Assembly (NCBI RefSeq): GCF_947490095.1 | Contig: NZ_CANLFS010000016.1 | Coordinates: 1-64,000 of the forward strand | DNA length: 64,000 nucleotides | Origin: an uncultured Halomonas sp. | GTDB lineage: Bacteria; Pseudomonadota; Gammaproteobacteria; Pseudomonadales; Halomonadaceae | Reading direction: 5' to 3' | Shown: in pieces, positions 7,200 through 16,013 of the stretch | Layout of the letters: every line of letters starts with the position of its first letter | How positions within the stretch are numbered: the first letter of the stretch is position 1 | Made by a program: the position numbers and the translations under genes | The notes under the pieces: generated by a model | The model's database searches: none | The model's input: only the letters and a program-made list of their open reading frames with translations | What the model was told of the DNA's origin: nothing

Positions 7200-8777
7200 A
7201 TGAAGAATTCGATTCGGCCACTAGTTTTCTGGCCGACCTTTCTGGTGCTGATGGGCGCTGTAGTCGCAAGCTATCTCGATCTCGAGACCTTCCTGGCCAC
7301 CACCAGCGCGCTCAATGACGCCATCCTCGACCACTTCTCCTGGCTATTCAGCCTGAGCAGTCTCTACCTGCTGGTGCTAGCCATCGTGGTCTACATCTCG
7401 CCGCTAGGCCGGCTACGCATCGGCGGCGAGCACGCCGTGCCACTCCTATCCAAGCTACGCTGGTTCTCGATCACCCTATGCACCACCCTCGCCGTGGGAG
7501 TGCTGTTCTGGACCACCGCCGAGCCGCTCTACCACCTGATGGAGCCGCCGGCGTCGCTGGGCATCGAGGCCGAGTCCAGCGAGGCAGCGCTGTTCGCCAT
7601 GTCGACGATGTTCCTCCACTGGACATTCACCCCCTACGCCATCTATGCGGTGCCGGCGTTGATCTTCGCCCTGGCCTTCTATAATCGCCGCCTGAAGTTC
7701 TCGATCTCCAGCATGCTCGAGCCAGTATTTGGGCCGCGCATTCTGCATTACGCCGGCATCATCGACGCTCTGGCTCTTTACTCGCTGGTGGCGGGCATGG
7801 CCTCGACCCTGGGCACCGGCGCGCTGACCCTGGCCGGCGGGGCCGGTCAGTACCTCGACGGCGACACCAGTCCGCTGCGCCTCGGGGTGATCATCGCGGT
7901 GATCGTGGTGACCTTCGTGCTCTCGGCGGCCAGCGGCCTGAAGAAGGGCATCGCGCGGCTCTCGGCGCTCAACGCCTGGCTGCTGCTGGCCTTGGGTCTG
8001 TTCATGTTCGTCTTCGGCCCCACGGTGTTCATGCTGCAGATCGGCACCGAGTCGTTCGGCGTCTTCCTGGACAACTTCTTCACCCGAAGCCTGTTCACCG
8101 GCGCCGCGGGGAACGACCAGTGGCCCTACTGGTGGTCGATCTTCTACTGGGCGATCTGGTTCGCCTGGGCGCCGGTCGCCGCGCTGTTCCTCGGCAAGAT
8201 CTCGCTGGGCTACACCGTGCGCGAGTTCCTCCGCGTCAACCTGCTCTACCCGGCGCTGTTCGCCACCGCCTGGATCACGATCTTCTCCGGTGCGGCGCTC
8301 TACTTCCAGCTGCGCACCGGCATCGATCTGCACGCGGTGCTCGACGAGCGTGGTGTAGAGCACGTGCTCTACACCCTATTCCGCGAGCTGCCGCTGGCCG
8401 GGATCTGGATTCCGCTGCTGCTGTTCATCGCCTACGTCTCTTATGTCACCGCTGCCGACTCCCAGACAGACGCCATCGGAAACCTCTGCACCCGCGGACT
8501 GACCGCCGACTCCAATCTCAACGCCGGCCTGCGCATGAAGGTGGTGTGGGGCGTGATCGTCGGCATCGTCTCCTGGGTGATGGTCAGCTTCGTCGGCATC
8601 GACGGGGTCAAGATGCTCTCCAACCTCGGCGGCCTGCCGGCGATGCTGATCATCCTGCTGGCCAGCGGCTCGCTTTGGACCTGGCTCAAGGCGCCGGAGT
8701 CTCTGCACACGCCTCAGTCTGCAAAATCCCAGGCCACCACTACCACTCTCTCACCCTCCGCACAGGACACCCATTGA
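7200..8777 (+). CDS. BCCT-family transporter, divergent subfamily
   Basis: A 525-residue inner-membrane carrier of the betaine/choline/carnitine class with 12 hydrophobic helices and FWTTAEPLYHLMEPP in the substrate-site region. The signature helix reads WSIFYWAIWFAWAPVAALFLGKISLGYTVREFL-like (8137-8230). It differs from the common form by Ala and Leu for Gly and Phe, and by Leu where RGR usually stands, so the substrate may be unusual. ATG 7200 is chosen because GGGAG (7187-7191) is 8 bases upstream. ATGs at 7185 and 7194 are alternatives. It lacks the long BetT tail. Its stop is 2 bases from the start of a CocE/NonD hydrolase, so the carrier probably imports that enzyme's substrate. Confidence 0.8.
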   Translation: MKNSIRPLVFWPTFLVLMGAVVASYLDLETFLATTSALNDAILDHFSWLFSLSSLYLLVLAIVVYISPLGRLRIGGEHAVPLLSKLRWFSITLCTTLAVGVLFWTTAEPLYHLMEPPASLGIEAESSEAALFAMSTMFLHWTFTPYAIYAVPALIFALAFYNRRLKFSISSMLEPVFGPRILHYAGIIDALALYSLVAGMASTLGTGALTLAGGAGQYLDGDTSPLRLGVIIAVIVVTFVLSAASGLKKGIARLSALNAWLLLALGLFMFVFGPTVFMLQIGTESFGVFLDNFFTRSLFTGAAGNDQWPYWWSIFYWAIWFAWAPVAALFLGKISLGYTVREFLRVNLLYPALFATAWITIFSGAALYFQLRTGIDLHAVLDERGVEHVLYTLFRELPLAGIWIPLLLFIAYVSYVTAADSQTDAIGNLCTRGLTADSNLNAGLRMKVVWGVIVGIVSWVMVSFVGIDGVKMLSNLGGLPAMLIILLASGSLWTWLKAPESLHTPQSAKSQATTTTLSPSAQDTH

Positions 8778-8779
8778 CC

Positions 8780-10801
8780 ATGCAAGTGAAGCACGACTTC
8801 CCCCACGCGGTGCGCGAAATCCCGCACCTCGAGATTCCGCTCGCCGACGGCACCCGCCTGGCGGCCCGGCTGTGGCTGCCCGAGGGCGCCGAGCAGACGC
8901 CGGTGCCGGCGATCCTCGAGTACCTGCCGTACCGCAAGCGGGATGGCACCGTGGTGCGCGACGAGCTGACCCACCCCTACTTCGCCGGCCACGGCTATGC
9001 CTGCCTGCGGGTGGATATCCGCGGCAACGGCGAGTCCGAAGGCCTGATGCTTGACGAGTACCTGGCCCAGGAGCAGGCCGACGGCCTCGAGGTAATCGAC
9101 TGGCTGGCCCGCCAGCCCTGGTGCAACGGCAAGATCGGCATGATGGGCATCTCCTGGGGCGGCTTCAATTCCCTGCAGCTCGCCGCGCATCGGCCCGAGC
9201 CGCTCAAGGCGATCATCACCCTGTGCTCCACCGACGATCGCTACGCTGACGATATCCACTACAAGGGCGGCAACCTGCTGCTCGAGAACCTCGGCTGGGC
9301 GGCTACCATGCTCAGCTTCTCGGCCGCGGTCCCCGACCCGGCGCTGGTCGGCGACGGCTGGCGAGAGCGTTGGAAGCACCGTCTGGACAACATGCCGCTG
9401 ATGGCCGAGACCTGGCTTAACCACCCGACTCGCGACGCCTACTGGCAGCACGGCTCGGTGGCGGTCAACTACGCCGACATCGAGGCCGCCGTCTACTGCG
9501 TCGGCGGCTGGGGCGACGCCTACAAGAACAGCATCCCGCGGCTGATGGAGCACCTGCAGTGCCCGAAGAAGGCGCTGATCGGCCCCTGGATCCACAAGTA
9601 CCCGCACTTCGCCGTACCCGACCCGGCGATCGGCTTCCTCCAGGAGGCGCTGCGCTGGTGGGATCACTGGCTCAAGGAGGAGGACACCGGGGTGATGGAC
9701 GAGCCGGCGGGCACCTTCTATCTGCAGGACGGCCTGCCGCCCAAGCCCATGCATCGCGAGCGCCCCGGCGACTGGGTGCGCACCGAGGGCTGGCCGAGCC
9801 GACACGTCGAGCCGCACCGCTTCTCGATGACTGATGCGGGCCTGGTCGAGGGTGACGCTGCTCTGGAGAGGGCCCGGACAGTAAGCTCGCCCCTGACTGC
9901 CGGCAGCCAGCAGGGCGAGTACTGCGCCATCTGGTTCGGCCCCGACCTGCCGGCAGAGCAGAGCCGAGATGACGCCTACGCCCAGGTCTTCGACGGCGTG
10001 CCGATTGTCGAGCCGGTATCGATTCTCGGCAAGCCGAAGGTGCGCCTGAGGCTCGAAAGCGACCAGGCCGGCGGCCAGCTCACCGTGCGCCTCAACGACA
10101 TAGGCCCCGACGGGCGAGTCGCGATGATCACCTACGGGGTGCTCAACCTGTCGCTGCGTGAGGATCTGGGCCGGCTCGATCCGCCGACCCCGGGCAAGCC
10201 CCTCGATATCGAACTGGAGCTCGATATGGTGGGTTACCGCCTGCCGGCCGGCCACCGGCTGCGGGTTTCAGTCTCTTCGGCCAACTTTCCGCTACTGTGG
10301 CCGAGCCGCCGACGCACCGTCCTGACCCTGCTGCCCGGCGTACAGCGACTGGAACTGCCAGTATTCCAAGGGAAAACTGTGGCCAGCCCCTTCGAGGCAC
10401 CTGAGTCGGCCTCCCCGGCACGCATCGAGACCCTGCGCCAGCCGGTGCCACGGCGCACAGTGCAGGAAGACGTAGCCAGCGGCGCGGTCACCACCATCGT
10501 CGAGGACGATCTCGGTGCCATGCGTCTTCTTGACCACGGCATGTGGGTCGACCAGCACTGCCGCGAGACCTATACCGCACATCCCGAAGACCCGGACCAG
10601 ACCCGCGCCGAGATCGTCTGGCACTACCGCGCCGGCCGTGACGAGGGCGAGGGCCAGTTCGCGGTGGAGGTGGACAGCCACTATTGGCTGAGCGCCGACG
10701 GTGAAAACTTCTTCCTGGAGGCCGAACAGGTGGCCCGCGATGGCGGCGAGGAGGTGCATCGCCGAAACTGGAAGACCAAAGTGCCGCGCAGCGCGGTCTG
10801 A
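8780..10801 (+). CDS. CocE/NonD-type serine hydrolase (X-Pro dipeptidyl-peptidase S15-like)
   Basis: A 673-residue alpha/beta hydrolase with a C-terminal jelly-roll PepX_C domain (about residues 390-560). The nucleophile elbow is G-I-S125-W-G-G. Asp246 (GGWGDAYKN) and His272 (GPWIHKYPH) complete the likely triad, as in cocaine esterase. The family cleaves esters or amides. No signal peptide is seen, so it acts in the cytoplasm. The start is 2 bases after the BCCT stop, with AGGA inside that gene, so the two are co-translated. Residues 560-673 form an extra tail of unknown role. Physiologically a betaine or carnitine ester or amide is a sensible guess, but this is inference from context only. 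Confidence 0.8.
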   Translation: MQVKHDFPHAVREIPHLEIPLADGTRLAARLWLPEGAEQTPVPAILEYLPYRKRDGTVVRDELTHPYFAGHGYACLRVDIRGNGESEGLMLDEYLAQEQADGLEVIDWLARQPWCNGKIGMMGISWGGFNSLQLAAHRPEPLKAIITLCSTDDRYADDIHYKGGNLLLENLGWAATMLSFSAAVPDPALVGDGWRERWKHRLDNMPLMAETWLNHPTRDAYWQHGSVAVNYADIEAAVYCVGGWGDAYKNSIPRLMEHLQCPKKALIGPWIHKYPHFAVPDPAIGFLQEALRWWDHWLKEEDTGVMDEPAGTFYLQDGLPPKPMHRERPGDWVRTEGWPSRHVEPHRFSMTDAGLVEGDAALERARTVSSPLTAGSQQGEYCAIWFGPDLPAEQSRDDAYAQVFDGVPIVEPVSILGKPKVRLRLESDQAGGQLTVRLNDIGPDGRVAMITYGVLNLSLREDLGRLDPPTPGKPLDIELELDMVGYRLPAGHRLRVSVSSANFPLLWPSRRRTVLTLLPGVQRLELPVFQGKTVASPFEAPESASPARIETLRQPVPRRTVQEDVASGAVTTIVEDDLGAMRLLDHGMWVDQHCRETYTAHPEDPDQTRAEIVWHYRAGRDEGEGQFAVEVDSHYWLSADGENFFLEAEQVARDGGEEVHRRNWKTKVPRSAV

Positions 10802-10878
10802 GGCAGTTCATGGCGGAGCGACAGTATCGGCATGATATCCTCGGGGGCAACGCCCTGCTGCCCTGTAACGAGGCCTCC

Positions 10879-11799
10879 ATGTCGAGCCGTGATGTCCTGC
10901 CGCCCCTGACGTGTCTACGCGCCTTCGAGGCTGCCGCCAGGCACGGCAGCTTCACCCAGGCCGGCGTCGAACTCAACCTGACCCAGAGTGCAATAAGTCG
11001 TCAGATCAAGCGCCTCGAGAAAGACTTGGGGCGCCCACTGTTCGAGCGCACCACTGACGGGCTTCGACCGACACCGGCCGGTGCGCACTACTTCCGGGTG
11101 GTGCAGCGGATGCTGCGCGAACTGGGTGATGAGACCGCTCGACTGCGGCGCCACGGCAACGATCATCAGCTGACCCTGGCGTCGAGCCCGACCATCGCCT
11201 CCCACTGGCTGGCGCGGTGGCTGCCCGACTTCCAACGCACCCATCCCGAGGTCGAAATTCGCATCCTGACGGTCGAGGATCCCTATCGACTCGATCTCGA
11301 CGAATTCGACCTGGCGCTCTACTACCACCTTAAGGGTGAGGTCGACCCTCCCGGTCTGCTGGCCGAGCAACTGTTCGGTGGTGAAGAGGTGATCGCCGTA
11401 TGCAGCGCCACCTATCTCGAGCGTCACGGCGCGGTCCGCGACGCTAACGATCTGCTGGCGCACCACACCCTTCTGGTGGTCGAGGACCACTATCACGATT
11501 GGCTGACCTGGGAGGCCTGGTACCGGGCCCTAGGCCTGGATTGGCACCCTCCCGTCCATAGCTTGAGAGCCAACAGCTACCAGCTGCTGATGAACGCCAC
11601 CCTGGCGGGCCAGGGGGTAATACTTGGCTGGGCCAAGTTGCTCGAAGCCGACTTGCGGCGGGGCACCCTGGTACAGGCGATTCCCCAGTCGCTACCGAGC
11701 CCCGGCACCCTCTCATTGTTGACTCCACAGCACCGCCACCTGCGTGCCGCTCCGCGAACCTTCCGCGACTGGCTGCTGGATAGACACCGCCACGACTGA
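10879..11799 (+). CDS. LysR-family regulator, GcvA-like
   Basis: A 306-residue DNA-binding regulator. Its N-terminal winged helix-turn-helix spans about residues 8-66 (LRAFEAAARHGSFTQAG ... LTQSAISRQIKRLE), followed by a periplasmic-binding-like effector domain. Length and style match the GcvA/AmpR branch. The start at ATG 10879 follows CGAGG. It lies downstream of, and on the same strand as, the BCCT-hydrolase pair, 77 bp away. It probably regulates that pair in response to the imported compound or its hydrolysis product, although LysR genes are more often divergent from their targets. Confidence 0.85.
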   Translation: MSSRDVLPPLTCLRAFEAAARHGSFTQAGVELNLTQSAISRQIKRLEKDLGRPLFERTTDGLRPTPAGAHYFRVVQRMLRELGDETARLRRHGNDHQLTLASSPTIASHWLARWLPDFQRTHPEVEIRILTVEDPYRLDLDEFDLALYYHLKGEVDPPGLLAEQLFGGEEVIAVCSATYLERHGAVRDANDLLAHHTLLVVEDHYHDWLTWEAWYRALGLDWHPPVHSLRANSYQLLMNATLAGQGVILGWAKLLEADLRRGTLVQAIPQSLPSPGTLSLLTPQHRHLRAAPRTFRDWLLDRHRHD

Positions 11800-11857
11800 A
11801 GTAGCATTAGCTTACTCGGCGAACCATCACTGATGATGAAGCCCCTTGGCCTTAGCC

Positions 11858-13306
11858 CTACGCCTCGGCCCTGCCGATCCTCAGGCCATGCTTCCGGAGC
11901 TTGCGCACCACACTCGGCTGACTGATACCCAGGCGCCTGGCGATGGCATAGGTCGAGTCCAGCTCGCCACATAGTCCCGCCAGGATATCGCGCTCGGTGC
12001 GCGCCAGGACCGATGTGAGCGACTCCTCCTGCCCCAGTACCGGGGCAGGTTTGACCGCCACCGGCTCGGATATCGATTCGGCCAATTCTGCATCGCTCGA
12101 CTCCATCACCGGACGTGGGATCTCGCCCAGCTCCAGATGCCGAATGACATCGCCCGTCGCCGATAGCCAGGCCCGTTCCAGGACATTTTCCAGCTCACGC
12201 ACATTGCCCAACCACTCCCGGCCCATCAGTGACTGCCATACGCTGCGCGCCAGCATCTTGTCACGCTCGTAGCGCCGATTGAGACACTCGAGCTGTCGCT
12301 CGACAAGCCCCGGAATATCTTCGCGACGCTCGCGCAGAGGCGGCAGAGTGACTGGAATCACGTTCAGGCGATAGTAAAGGTCAAGCCGAAACAAGCCTTC
12401 CTCCACTCGCGCCGAGAGATCCTGATTCGTTGCCACCACTAGACGAAAATCCACTCGCCTCGGCACATTGTCACCAAGCCGTGTAACAGTGCCGTCCTGG
12501 ATGGTCTTGAGTAACTTAGTCTGCACTGCCAAGGGCAGCTCACCTATCTCATCGAGAAACAAGGTGCCGCCCTCGGCCTGCTCGATCAACCCCACTCGTC
12601 CACCTGGAGCAGCACCTGAGAAGGCTCCAGGCCGATAGCCGAACATCTCTGACTCGAACAGGCTCTCTGGAATGGCGGCACAGTTGACGTCTATGAAGAC
12701 CCCTTCGCCGCGCGAGCTCCAGGCGTGAAGCTGCCGTGCGAAGGCGGTCTTGCCCACCCCGGACTCACCCAGCATCAGCACCGTGGCATCGGTAGGGGCG
12801 ACCCGACGAAGCAGCAGGGCTATCTCCCGCATCAGCTGACTCTTGATTTCCAAACCGCCCAGCTCGGCCTCCAGCGACTCAGAGCCGACCTCCAGCACGC
12901 GGCCTCGTTTGAGGTGTTCACTGAAGCGGCGCTGCAGCAGCGCATATTCCTGCTGTAACAGCTGCAGGTCGGTCATATCCATGGAGCGACTCACTACTGC
13001 CACCAACCGCTCGTGCTGAAACACCGGGTGCGCCTGGGCGATGACTCGACGCCCGGTGCCAGTATGCTGCTCCAGCTGCACCGGCTTTTCCGTGCGAATA
13101 ACCTCCAGACTCACCGAAGGCGTCAGGACACCATCTGCCTCCAACTGCTGGACGCTAGTGGCACGAAGCGCTTCACAGGACATGCCGTAGACTGCCGCCG
13201 CACCAGGGCTGACATCTCTAATACGCCCATCAGGTTCGACGATAAAAAAGTGGTCATGGGCGGTGTCGATGATGGTCTTGAGGATCAGGGCGTCATGCTC
13301 AGACAT
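11858..13306 (-). CDS. Sigma-54-dependent activator with PAS domain and TyrR-type HTH
   Basis: A 482-residue enhancer-binding protein. A PAS sensor (about 8-110, HDHFFIVEPDGRIRDVSPGA) leads to an AAA+ domain with Walker A GESGVGKT (180-187), the sigma-54-contact loop, and Walker B TLFLDEIG (248-255). A Fis/TyrR-type helix-turn-helix lies at about 450-475 (ARRLGISQPSVVRKLRKHG). The contact loop reads GAFSGA instead of GAFTGA, a mild and probably tolerated change. It is divergent from the guanidinobutyrase operon, whose upstream region carries a -24/-12 promoter, so it most likely activates that operon on sensing an arginine-derived metabolite. Confidence 0.9.
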   Translation of the reverse strand: MSEHDALILKTIIDTAHDHFFIVEPDGRIRDVSPGAAAVYGMSCEALRATSVQQLEADGVLTPSVSLEVIRTEKPVQLEQHTGTGRRVIAQAHPVFQHERLVAVVSRSMDMTDLQLLQQEYALLQRRFSEHLKRGRVLEVGSESLEAELGGLEIKSQLMREIALLLRRVAPTDATVLMLGESGVGKTAFARQLHAWSSRGEGVFIDVNCAAIPESLFESEMFGYRPGAFSGAAPGGRVGLIEQAEGGTLFLDEIGELPLAVQTKLLKTIQDGTVTRLGDNVPRRVDFRLVVATNQDLSARVEEGLFRLDLYYRLNVIPVTLPPLRERREDIPGLVERQLECLNRRYERDKMLARSVWQSLMGREWLGNVRELENVLERAWLSATGDVIRHLELGEIPRPVMESSDAELAESISEPVAVKPAPVLGQEESLTSVLARTERDILAGLCGELDSTYAIARRLGISQPSVVRKLRKHGLRIGRAEA

Positions 13307-13327
13307 TGGCGATTCATTCCTGGATCA

Positions 13328-13379
13328 TGATTCAAAATTGTATCACGCAACTCGACACATCGATCCAGTATTGAATCAC
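13328..13379. promoter_or_regulatory. Paired 18-bp operator candidates (enhancer sites)
   Basis: TGATTCAAAATTGTATCA (13328-13345) and, on the opposite strand, TGATTCAATACTGGATCG (13379-13362) agree at 13 of 18 positions with a shared TGATTCAA half. They lie 75-127 bp upstream of the sigma-54 promoter and beside the start of the activator gene. This suits both enhancer activation of the operon and autoregulation. Confidence 0.5.
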
Positions 13380-13454
13380 TCAACTCTATCCATACGTCTG
13401 AACTCATATCAATCTCATCCTGTTCTTTAATCTTTAGTCTAAAAAACCAGATCT

Positions 13455-13470
13455 TGGCATACATCCTGCT
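13455..13470 (+). promoter_or_regulatory. Sigma-54 (-24/-12) promoter of the guanidinobutyrate operon
   Basis: TGGCATACATCCTGCT has the diagnostic GG-N10-GC (GG at 13456-13457, GC at 13468-13469) and close agreement with TGGCAC-N5-TTGCW. The start codon of gbuA is 67 bases further on, preceded by AGGAG. Confidence 0.7.
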
Positions 13471-13536
13471 CTTTTAGGGGTATCGCGCCGGCCCTTACAT
13501 CGGCCAGACATATCAACTCGCTTTACAGGAGCCTTC

Positions 13537-14487
13537 ATGAGCGACTTCAACCAGCCCCTCGGCGGCAACGAGATGCCACGCTTCGGCGGACCCGCCACCA
13601 TGATGCGCCTGCCCACCCAGGCGGGCGCTGCCGGCCTCGATGCCGCCTTTATCGGCATCCCGATGGATATAGGCACCTCCAACCGGCCAGGAACCCGTCT
13701 GGGACCGCGACAGATTCGTGACGAATCACGCATGCTGCGCCCCTACAACATGGCCACCCGTGCGACGCCCTTCGACAGCCTGCAGGTAGCCGACATTGGC
13801 GACGTGCCTATCAACACCTTCAACCTGCCGAAGAATCTGGACATTATCACCCGGTTCTACGACGACGTGCTGGCCCATGGCTGCGCTCCGCTGACACTGG
13901 GCGGAGACCACACCCTGACCTGGCCGATCCTGCGCGCCATCGCCAAAAAGCATGGCCCAGTTGGTCTGATCCACATCGATGCTCACGCCGACGTCAACGA
14001 GCACATGTTCGGCGAAGAAGTCGCCCATGGCTGCCCCTTCCGCCGCGCTCAGGAAGAAGGCCTGCTGGATGCCGACCGCGTGGTGCAGATCGGCCTGCGC
14101 GGTACCGGCTACGCCGCCGAGGACTTCGACTGGTGTCGTCAGCAGGGCTTCCGTGTCATCCAGGCCGAGCAGTGCTGGCATAGGTCGCTGGAGCCGCTGA
14201 TGGCCGAGGTGCGTGAGCAGATGGGCGACGGCCCGGTGTATATCTCCTTCGACATCGATGGCCTCGACCCTTCCGTCGCCCCCGGTACCGGCACCGTGGA
14301 GATGGGCGGCCTGACCTCCGCTCAAGGCCTGGAGATCGTGCGTGGCGCCCAAGGACTCAATATCGTCGGTGGTGACCTGGTCGAAGTGGCGCCGCCCTAC
14401 GACCCGAGCGGCAATACCGCCCTGATGGGCGCCACACTGCTCTACGAGATGCTGTGTGTCCTGCCCGGTGTCAAACGTCGCGACTGA
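13537..14487 (+). CDS. gbuA: Guanidinobutyrase (ureohydrolase)
   Basis: A Mn-dependent hydrolase converting 4-guanidinobutyrate to 4-aminobutyrate and urea. Its 316 residues closely resemble Pseudomonas GbuA, from the N-terminal QPLGGNEMPRFGG-ATMMRLP through NMAT-ATPFDSL-VADIGDV to the C-terminal LLYEMLCVLPGV. The dinuclear metal ligands are His125 (GGDHT), Asp148, His150 and Asp152 (DAHAD), and Asp239 and Asp241 (SFDIDGLDP). The start has AGGAG at good spacing. It is first gene of a four-gene operon with a permease, a 2-ketoarginine decarboxylase and an aldehyde dehydrogenase, which fits guanidinobutyrate better than agmatine as substrate. Confidence 0.88.
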   Translation: MSDFNQPLGGNEMPRFGGPATMMRLPTQAGAAGLDAAFIGIPMDIGTSNRPGTRLGPRQIRDESRMLRPYNMATRATPFDSLQVADIGDVPINTFNLPKNLDIITRFYDDVLAHGCAPLTLGGDHTLTWPILRAIAKKHGPVGLIHIDAHADVNEHMFGEEVAHGCPFRRAQEEGLLDADRVVQIGLRGTGYAAEDFDWCRQQGFRVIQAEQCWHRSLEPLMAEVREQMGDGPVYISFDIDGLDPSVAPGTGTVEMGGLTSAQGLEIVRGAQGLNIVGGDLVEVAPPYDPSGNTALMGATLLYEMLCVLPGVKRRD

Positions 14488-14568
14488 GCTACCTCGGGCA
14501 CAAGGAGTGGCCCCGACAACCGCCTAGACGACGGCGCTCCTCAGCGGGCGCCAACCATTACAACAGCA

Positions 14569-15969
14569 ATGAGTAATCGCTCCATGTCTTCCCACCTGCA
14601 TTCCGCCGACAAGATCACGACCGAAGGAGGCAAACTGAGCACCCACGGTCTGATCAAGTTCCTGCTCCCATCACTGATCGGCATCCTGCTGTTCCTGGTG
14701 CCCTTCTCGGTGGGTGATACCATCAACATCGGTATGGGCCTGGCCGCCGATTGGCTCAAGGCGGCCCTCGGTGACACCCTGCCCGCAATCGCCACCGCGG
14801 TGCTCTGCCTCTCCATCCTGCTGACCCTCGTGGTCAAGATGGTACGGCCCGGCTGGGCACGTCAGGGCGCGATGAAGGAGCTGTTCGACATCTCGCCGCC
14901 ATGGGTGGTGATGCGCGCCCTCGGCGCTGCGTTCGCACTGATGACCTACTTCCAGATCGGCCCGGAGATGATCACCGCTTCCTTTACCGGTGGCGTGATG
15001 CTCAACGACCTGGCGCCGGTCTTGCTGACCTTCTTCTTCTTCGCCGCCATCCTCCTGCCCTTCCTGGTGGATTTCGGTTTCATGGAGTTTATCGGCTCCA
15101 TGGTGCGCACCCCGTTCCGCAAGATCTTCGGTCTACCCGGGCGCAGCGCCATCGATGCGACCGCCTCCTGGATGGGCTCGGGCACCGTCGGCGTGCTGAT
15201 CACCACCCAGCAATACGAGCAAGGCTTCTATAACGCCCGTGAGGCCTCTGCGGTAGCGACCAACTTTTCCATCGTCTCCATCGCCTTCGCCTTGCTGGTC
15301 ACCAGCTTCATCGGCATTAACCATCTCTTTATCCCCTTCTACTTGACCGTGGTGGTTGCCGGCCTGGTGGCTGCCGTGATCGTGCCTCGTCTACCGCCCC
15401 TGTCACGCAAGTCCAACGCCTACTACGAGCCGGTAGGATGTCAGATCCAAGAGGAGAACACCGGCAACCAGAGCCTTCTTCGCTACAGCTTGGGCATCGC
15501 CGTGGCCCGCGCCGAAAAGGCACCAGGCCCGCTGAAGCTGGCTCGCCTGGCGCTGTTTAATGTCGCCGATATCTTCTTCGGCCTGCTGCCACTGGTCATC
15601 GCCATCGGCACCGTAGCGCTGATACTGGCCGAGTTCACGCCACTATTTACCTGGCTCTCCATGCCCATGGTGCCGGTACTCGAGTGGATGGGCTTGCCCG
15701 AAGCCGAGGCCGCCGCGCCGGCCACCCTGGTGGGCTTTGCCGACATGTTCCTACCGGCGGTACTGGCCAGCGACATCGAGAACGAACTCACCCGCTTTGT
15801 TATCGCCAGCCTGTCGCTGACCCAGCTGATCTACATGTCCGAGATCGGCGCCTTGCTTCTGAAGTCCCGCATTCCCCTCAAGCTGTGGGAACTAGTAGTA
15901 ATCTTCCTGCTGCGTACCGCCATCACCCTGCCCATTATCGTGGTCATGGCCCACTGGCTGGTGGGATAA
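14569..15969 (+). CDS. YjiH-family (nucleoside-recognition/Gate domain) membrane permease
   Basis: A polytopic inner-membrane protein of 466 residues with about ten hydrophobic helices and the YjiH/Gate-domain sequence DATASWMGSGTVGVLITTQQYEQGFYNAREASAV near the middle (15157-15258). YjiH proteins are poorly characterised. Placement between guanidinobutyrase and 2-ketoarginine decarboxylase suggests uptake of arginine, 2-ketoarginine or 4-guanidinobutyrate. Neither ATG 14569 nor the in-frame ATG 14584 has a strong ribosome site; the first is kept because the alternative differs by only five residues. The spacing of 81 bp from gbuA has no visible terminator. Confidence 0.7.
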   Translation: MSNRSMSSHLHSADKITTEGGKLSTHGLIKFLLPSLIGILLFLVPFSVGDTINIGMGLAADWLKAALGDTLPAIATAVLCLSILLTLVVKMVRPGWARQGAMKELFDISPPWVVMRALGAAFALMTYFQIGPEMITASFTGGVMLNDLAPVLLTFFFFAAILLPFLVDFGFMEFIGSMVRTPFRKIFGLPGRSAIDATASWMGSGTVGVLITTQQYEQGFYNAREASAVATNFSIVSIAFALLVTSFIGINHLFIPFYLTVVVAGLVAAVIVPRLPPLSRKSNAYYEPVGCQIQEENTGNQSLLRYSLGIAVARAEKAPGPLKLARLALFNVADIFFGLLPLVIAIGTVALILAEFTPLFTWLSMPMVPVLEWMGLPEAEAAAPATLVGFADMFLPAVLASDIENELTRFVIASLSLTQLIYMSEIGALLLKSRIPLKLWELVVIFLLRTAITLPIIVVMAHWLVG

Positions 15970-16013
15970 AGAGCATCCTCGATGCCTACCATGCCCCCAA
16001 AGAGGAGATATCC

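Noticed and set aside
8120..8779. Long N-terminal extension of the hydrolase frame
   Set aside because: It overlaps the BCCT gene in another frame and reads as Arg/His-rich noise; ATG 8780 gives the family N-terminus.
15684..16013. Upstream extension of the aruI frame
   Set aside because: Overlaps the YjiH gene out of frame; ATG 16014 has a strong AGAGGAG site.
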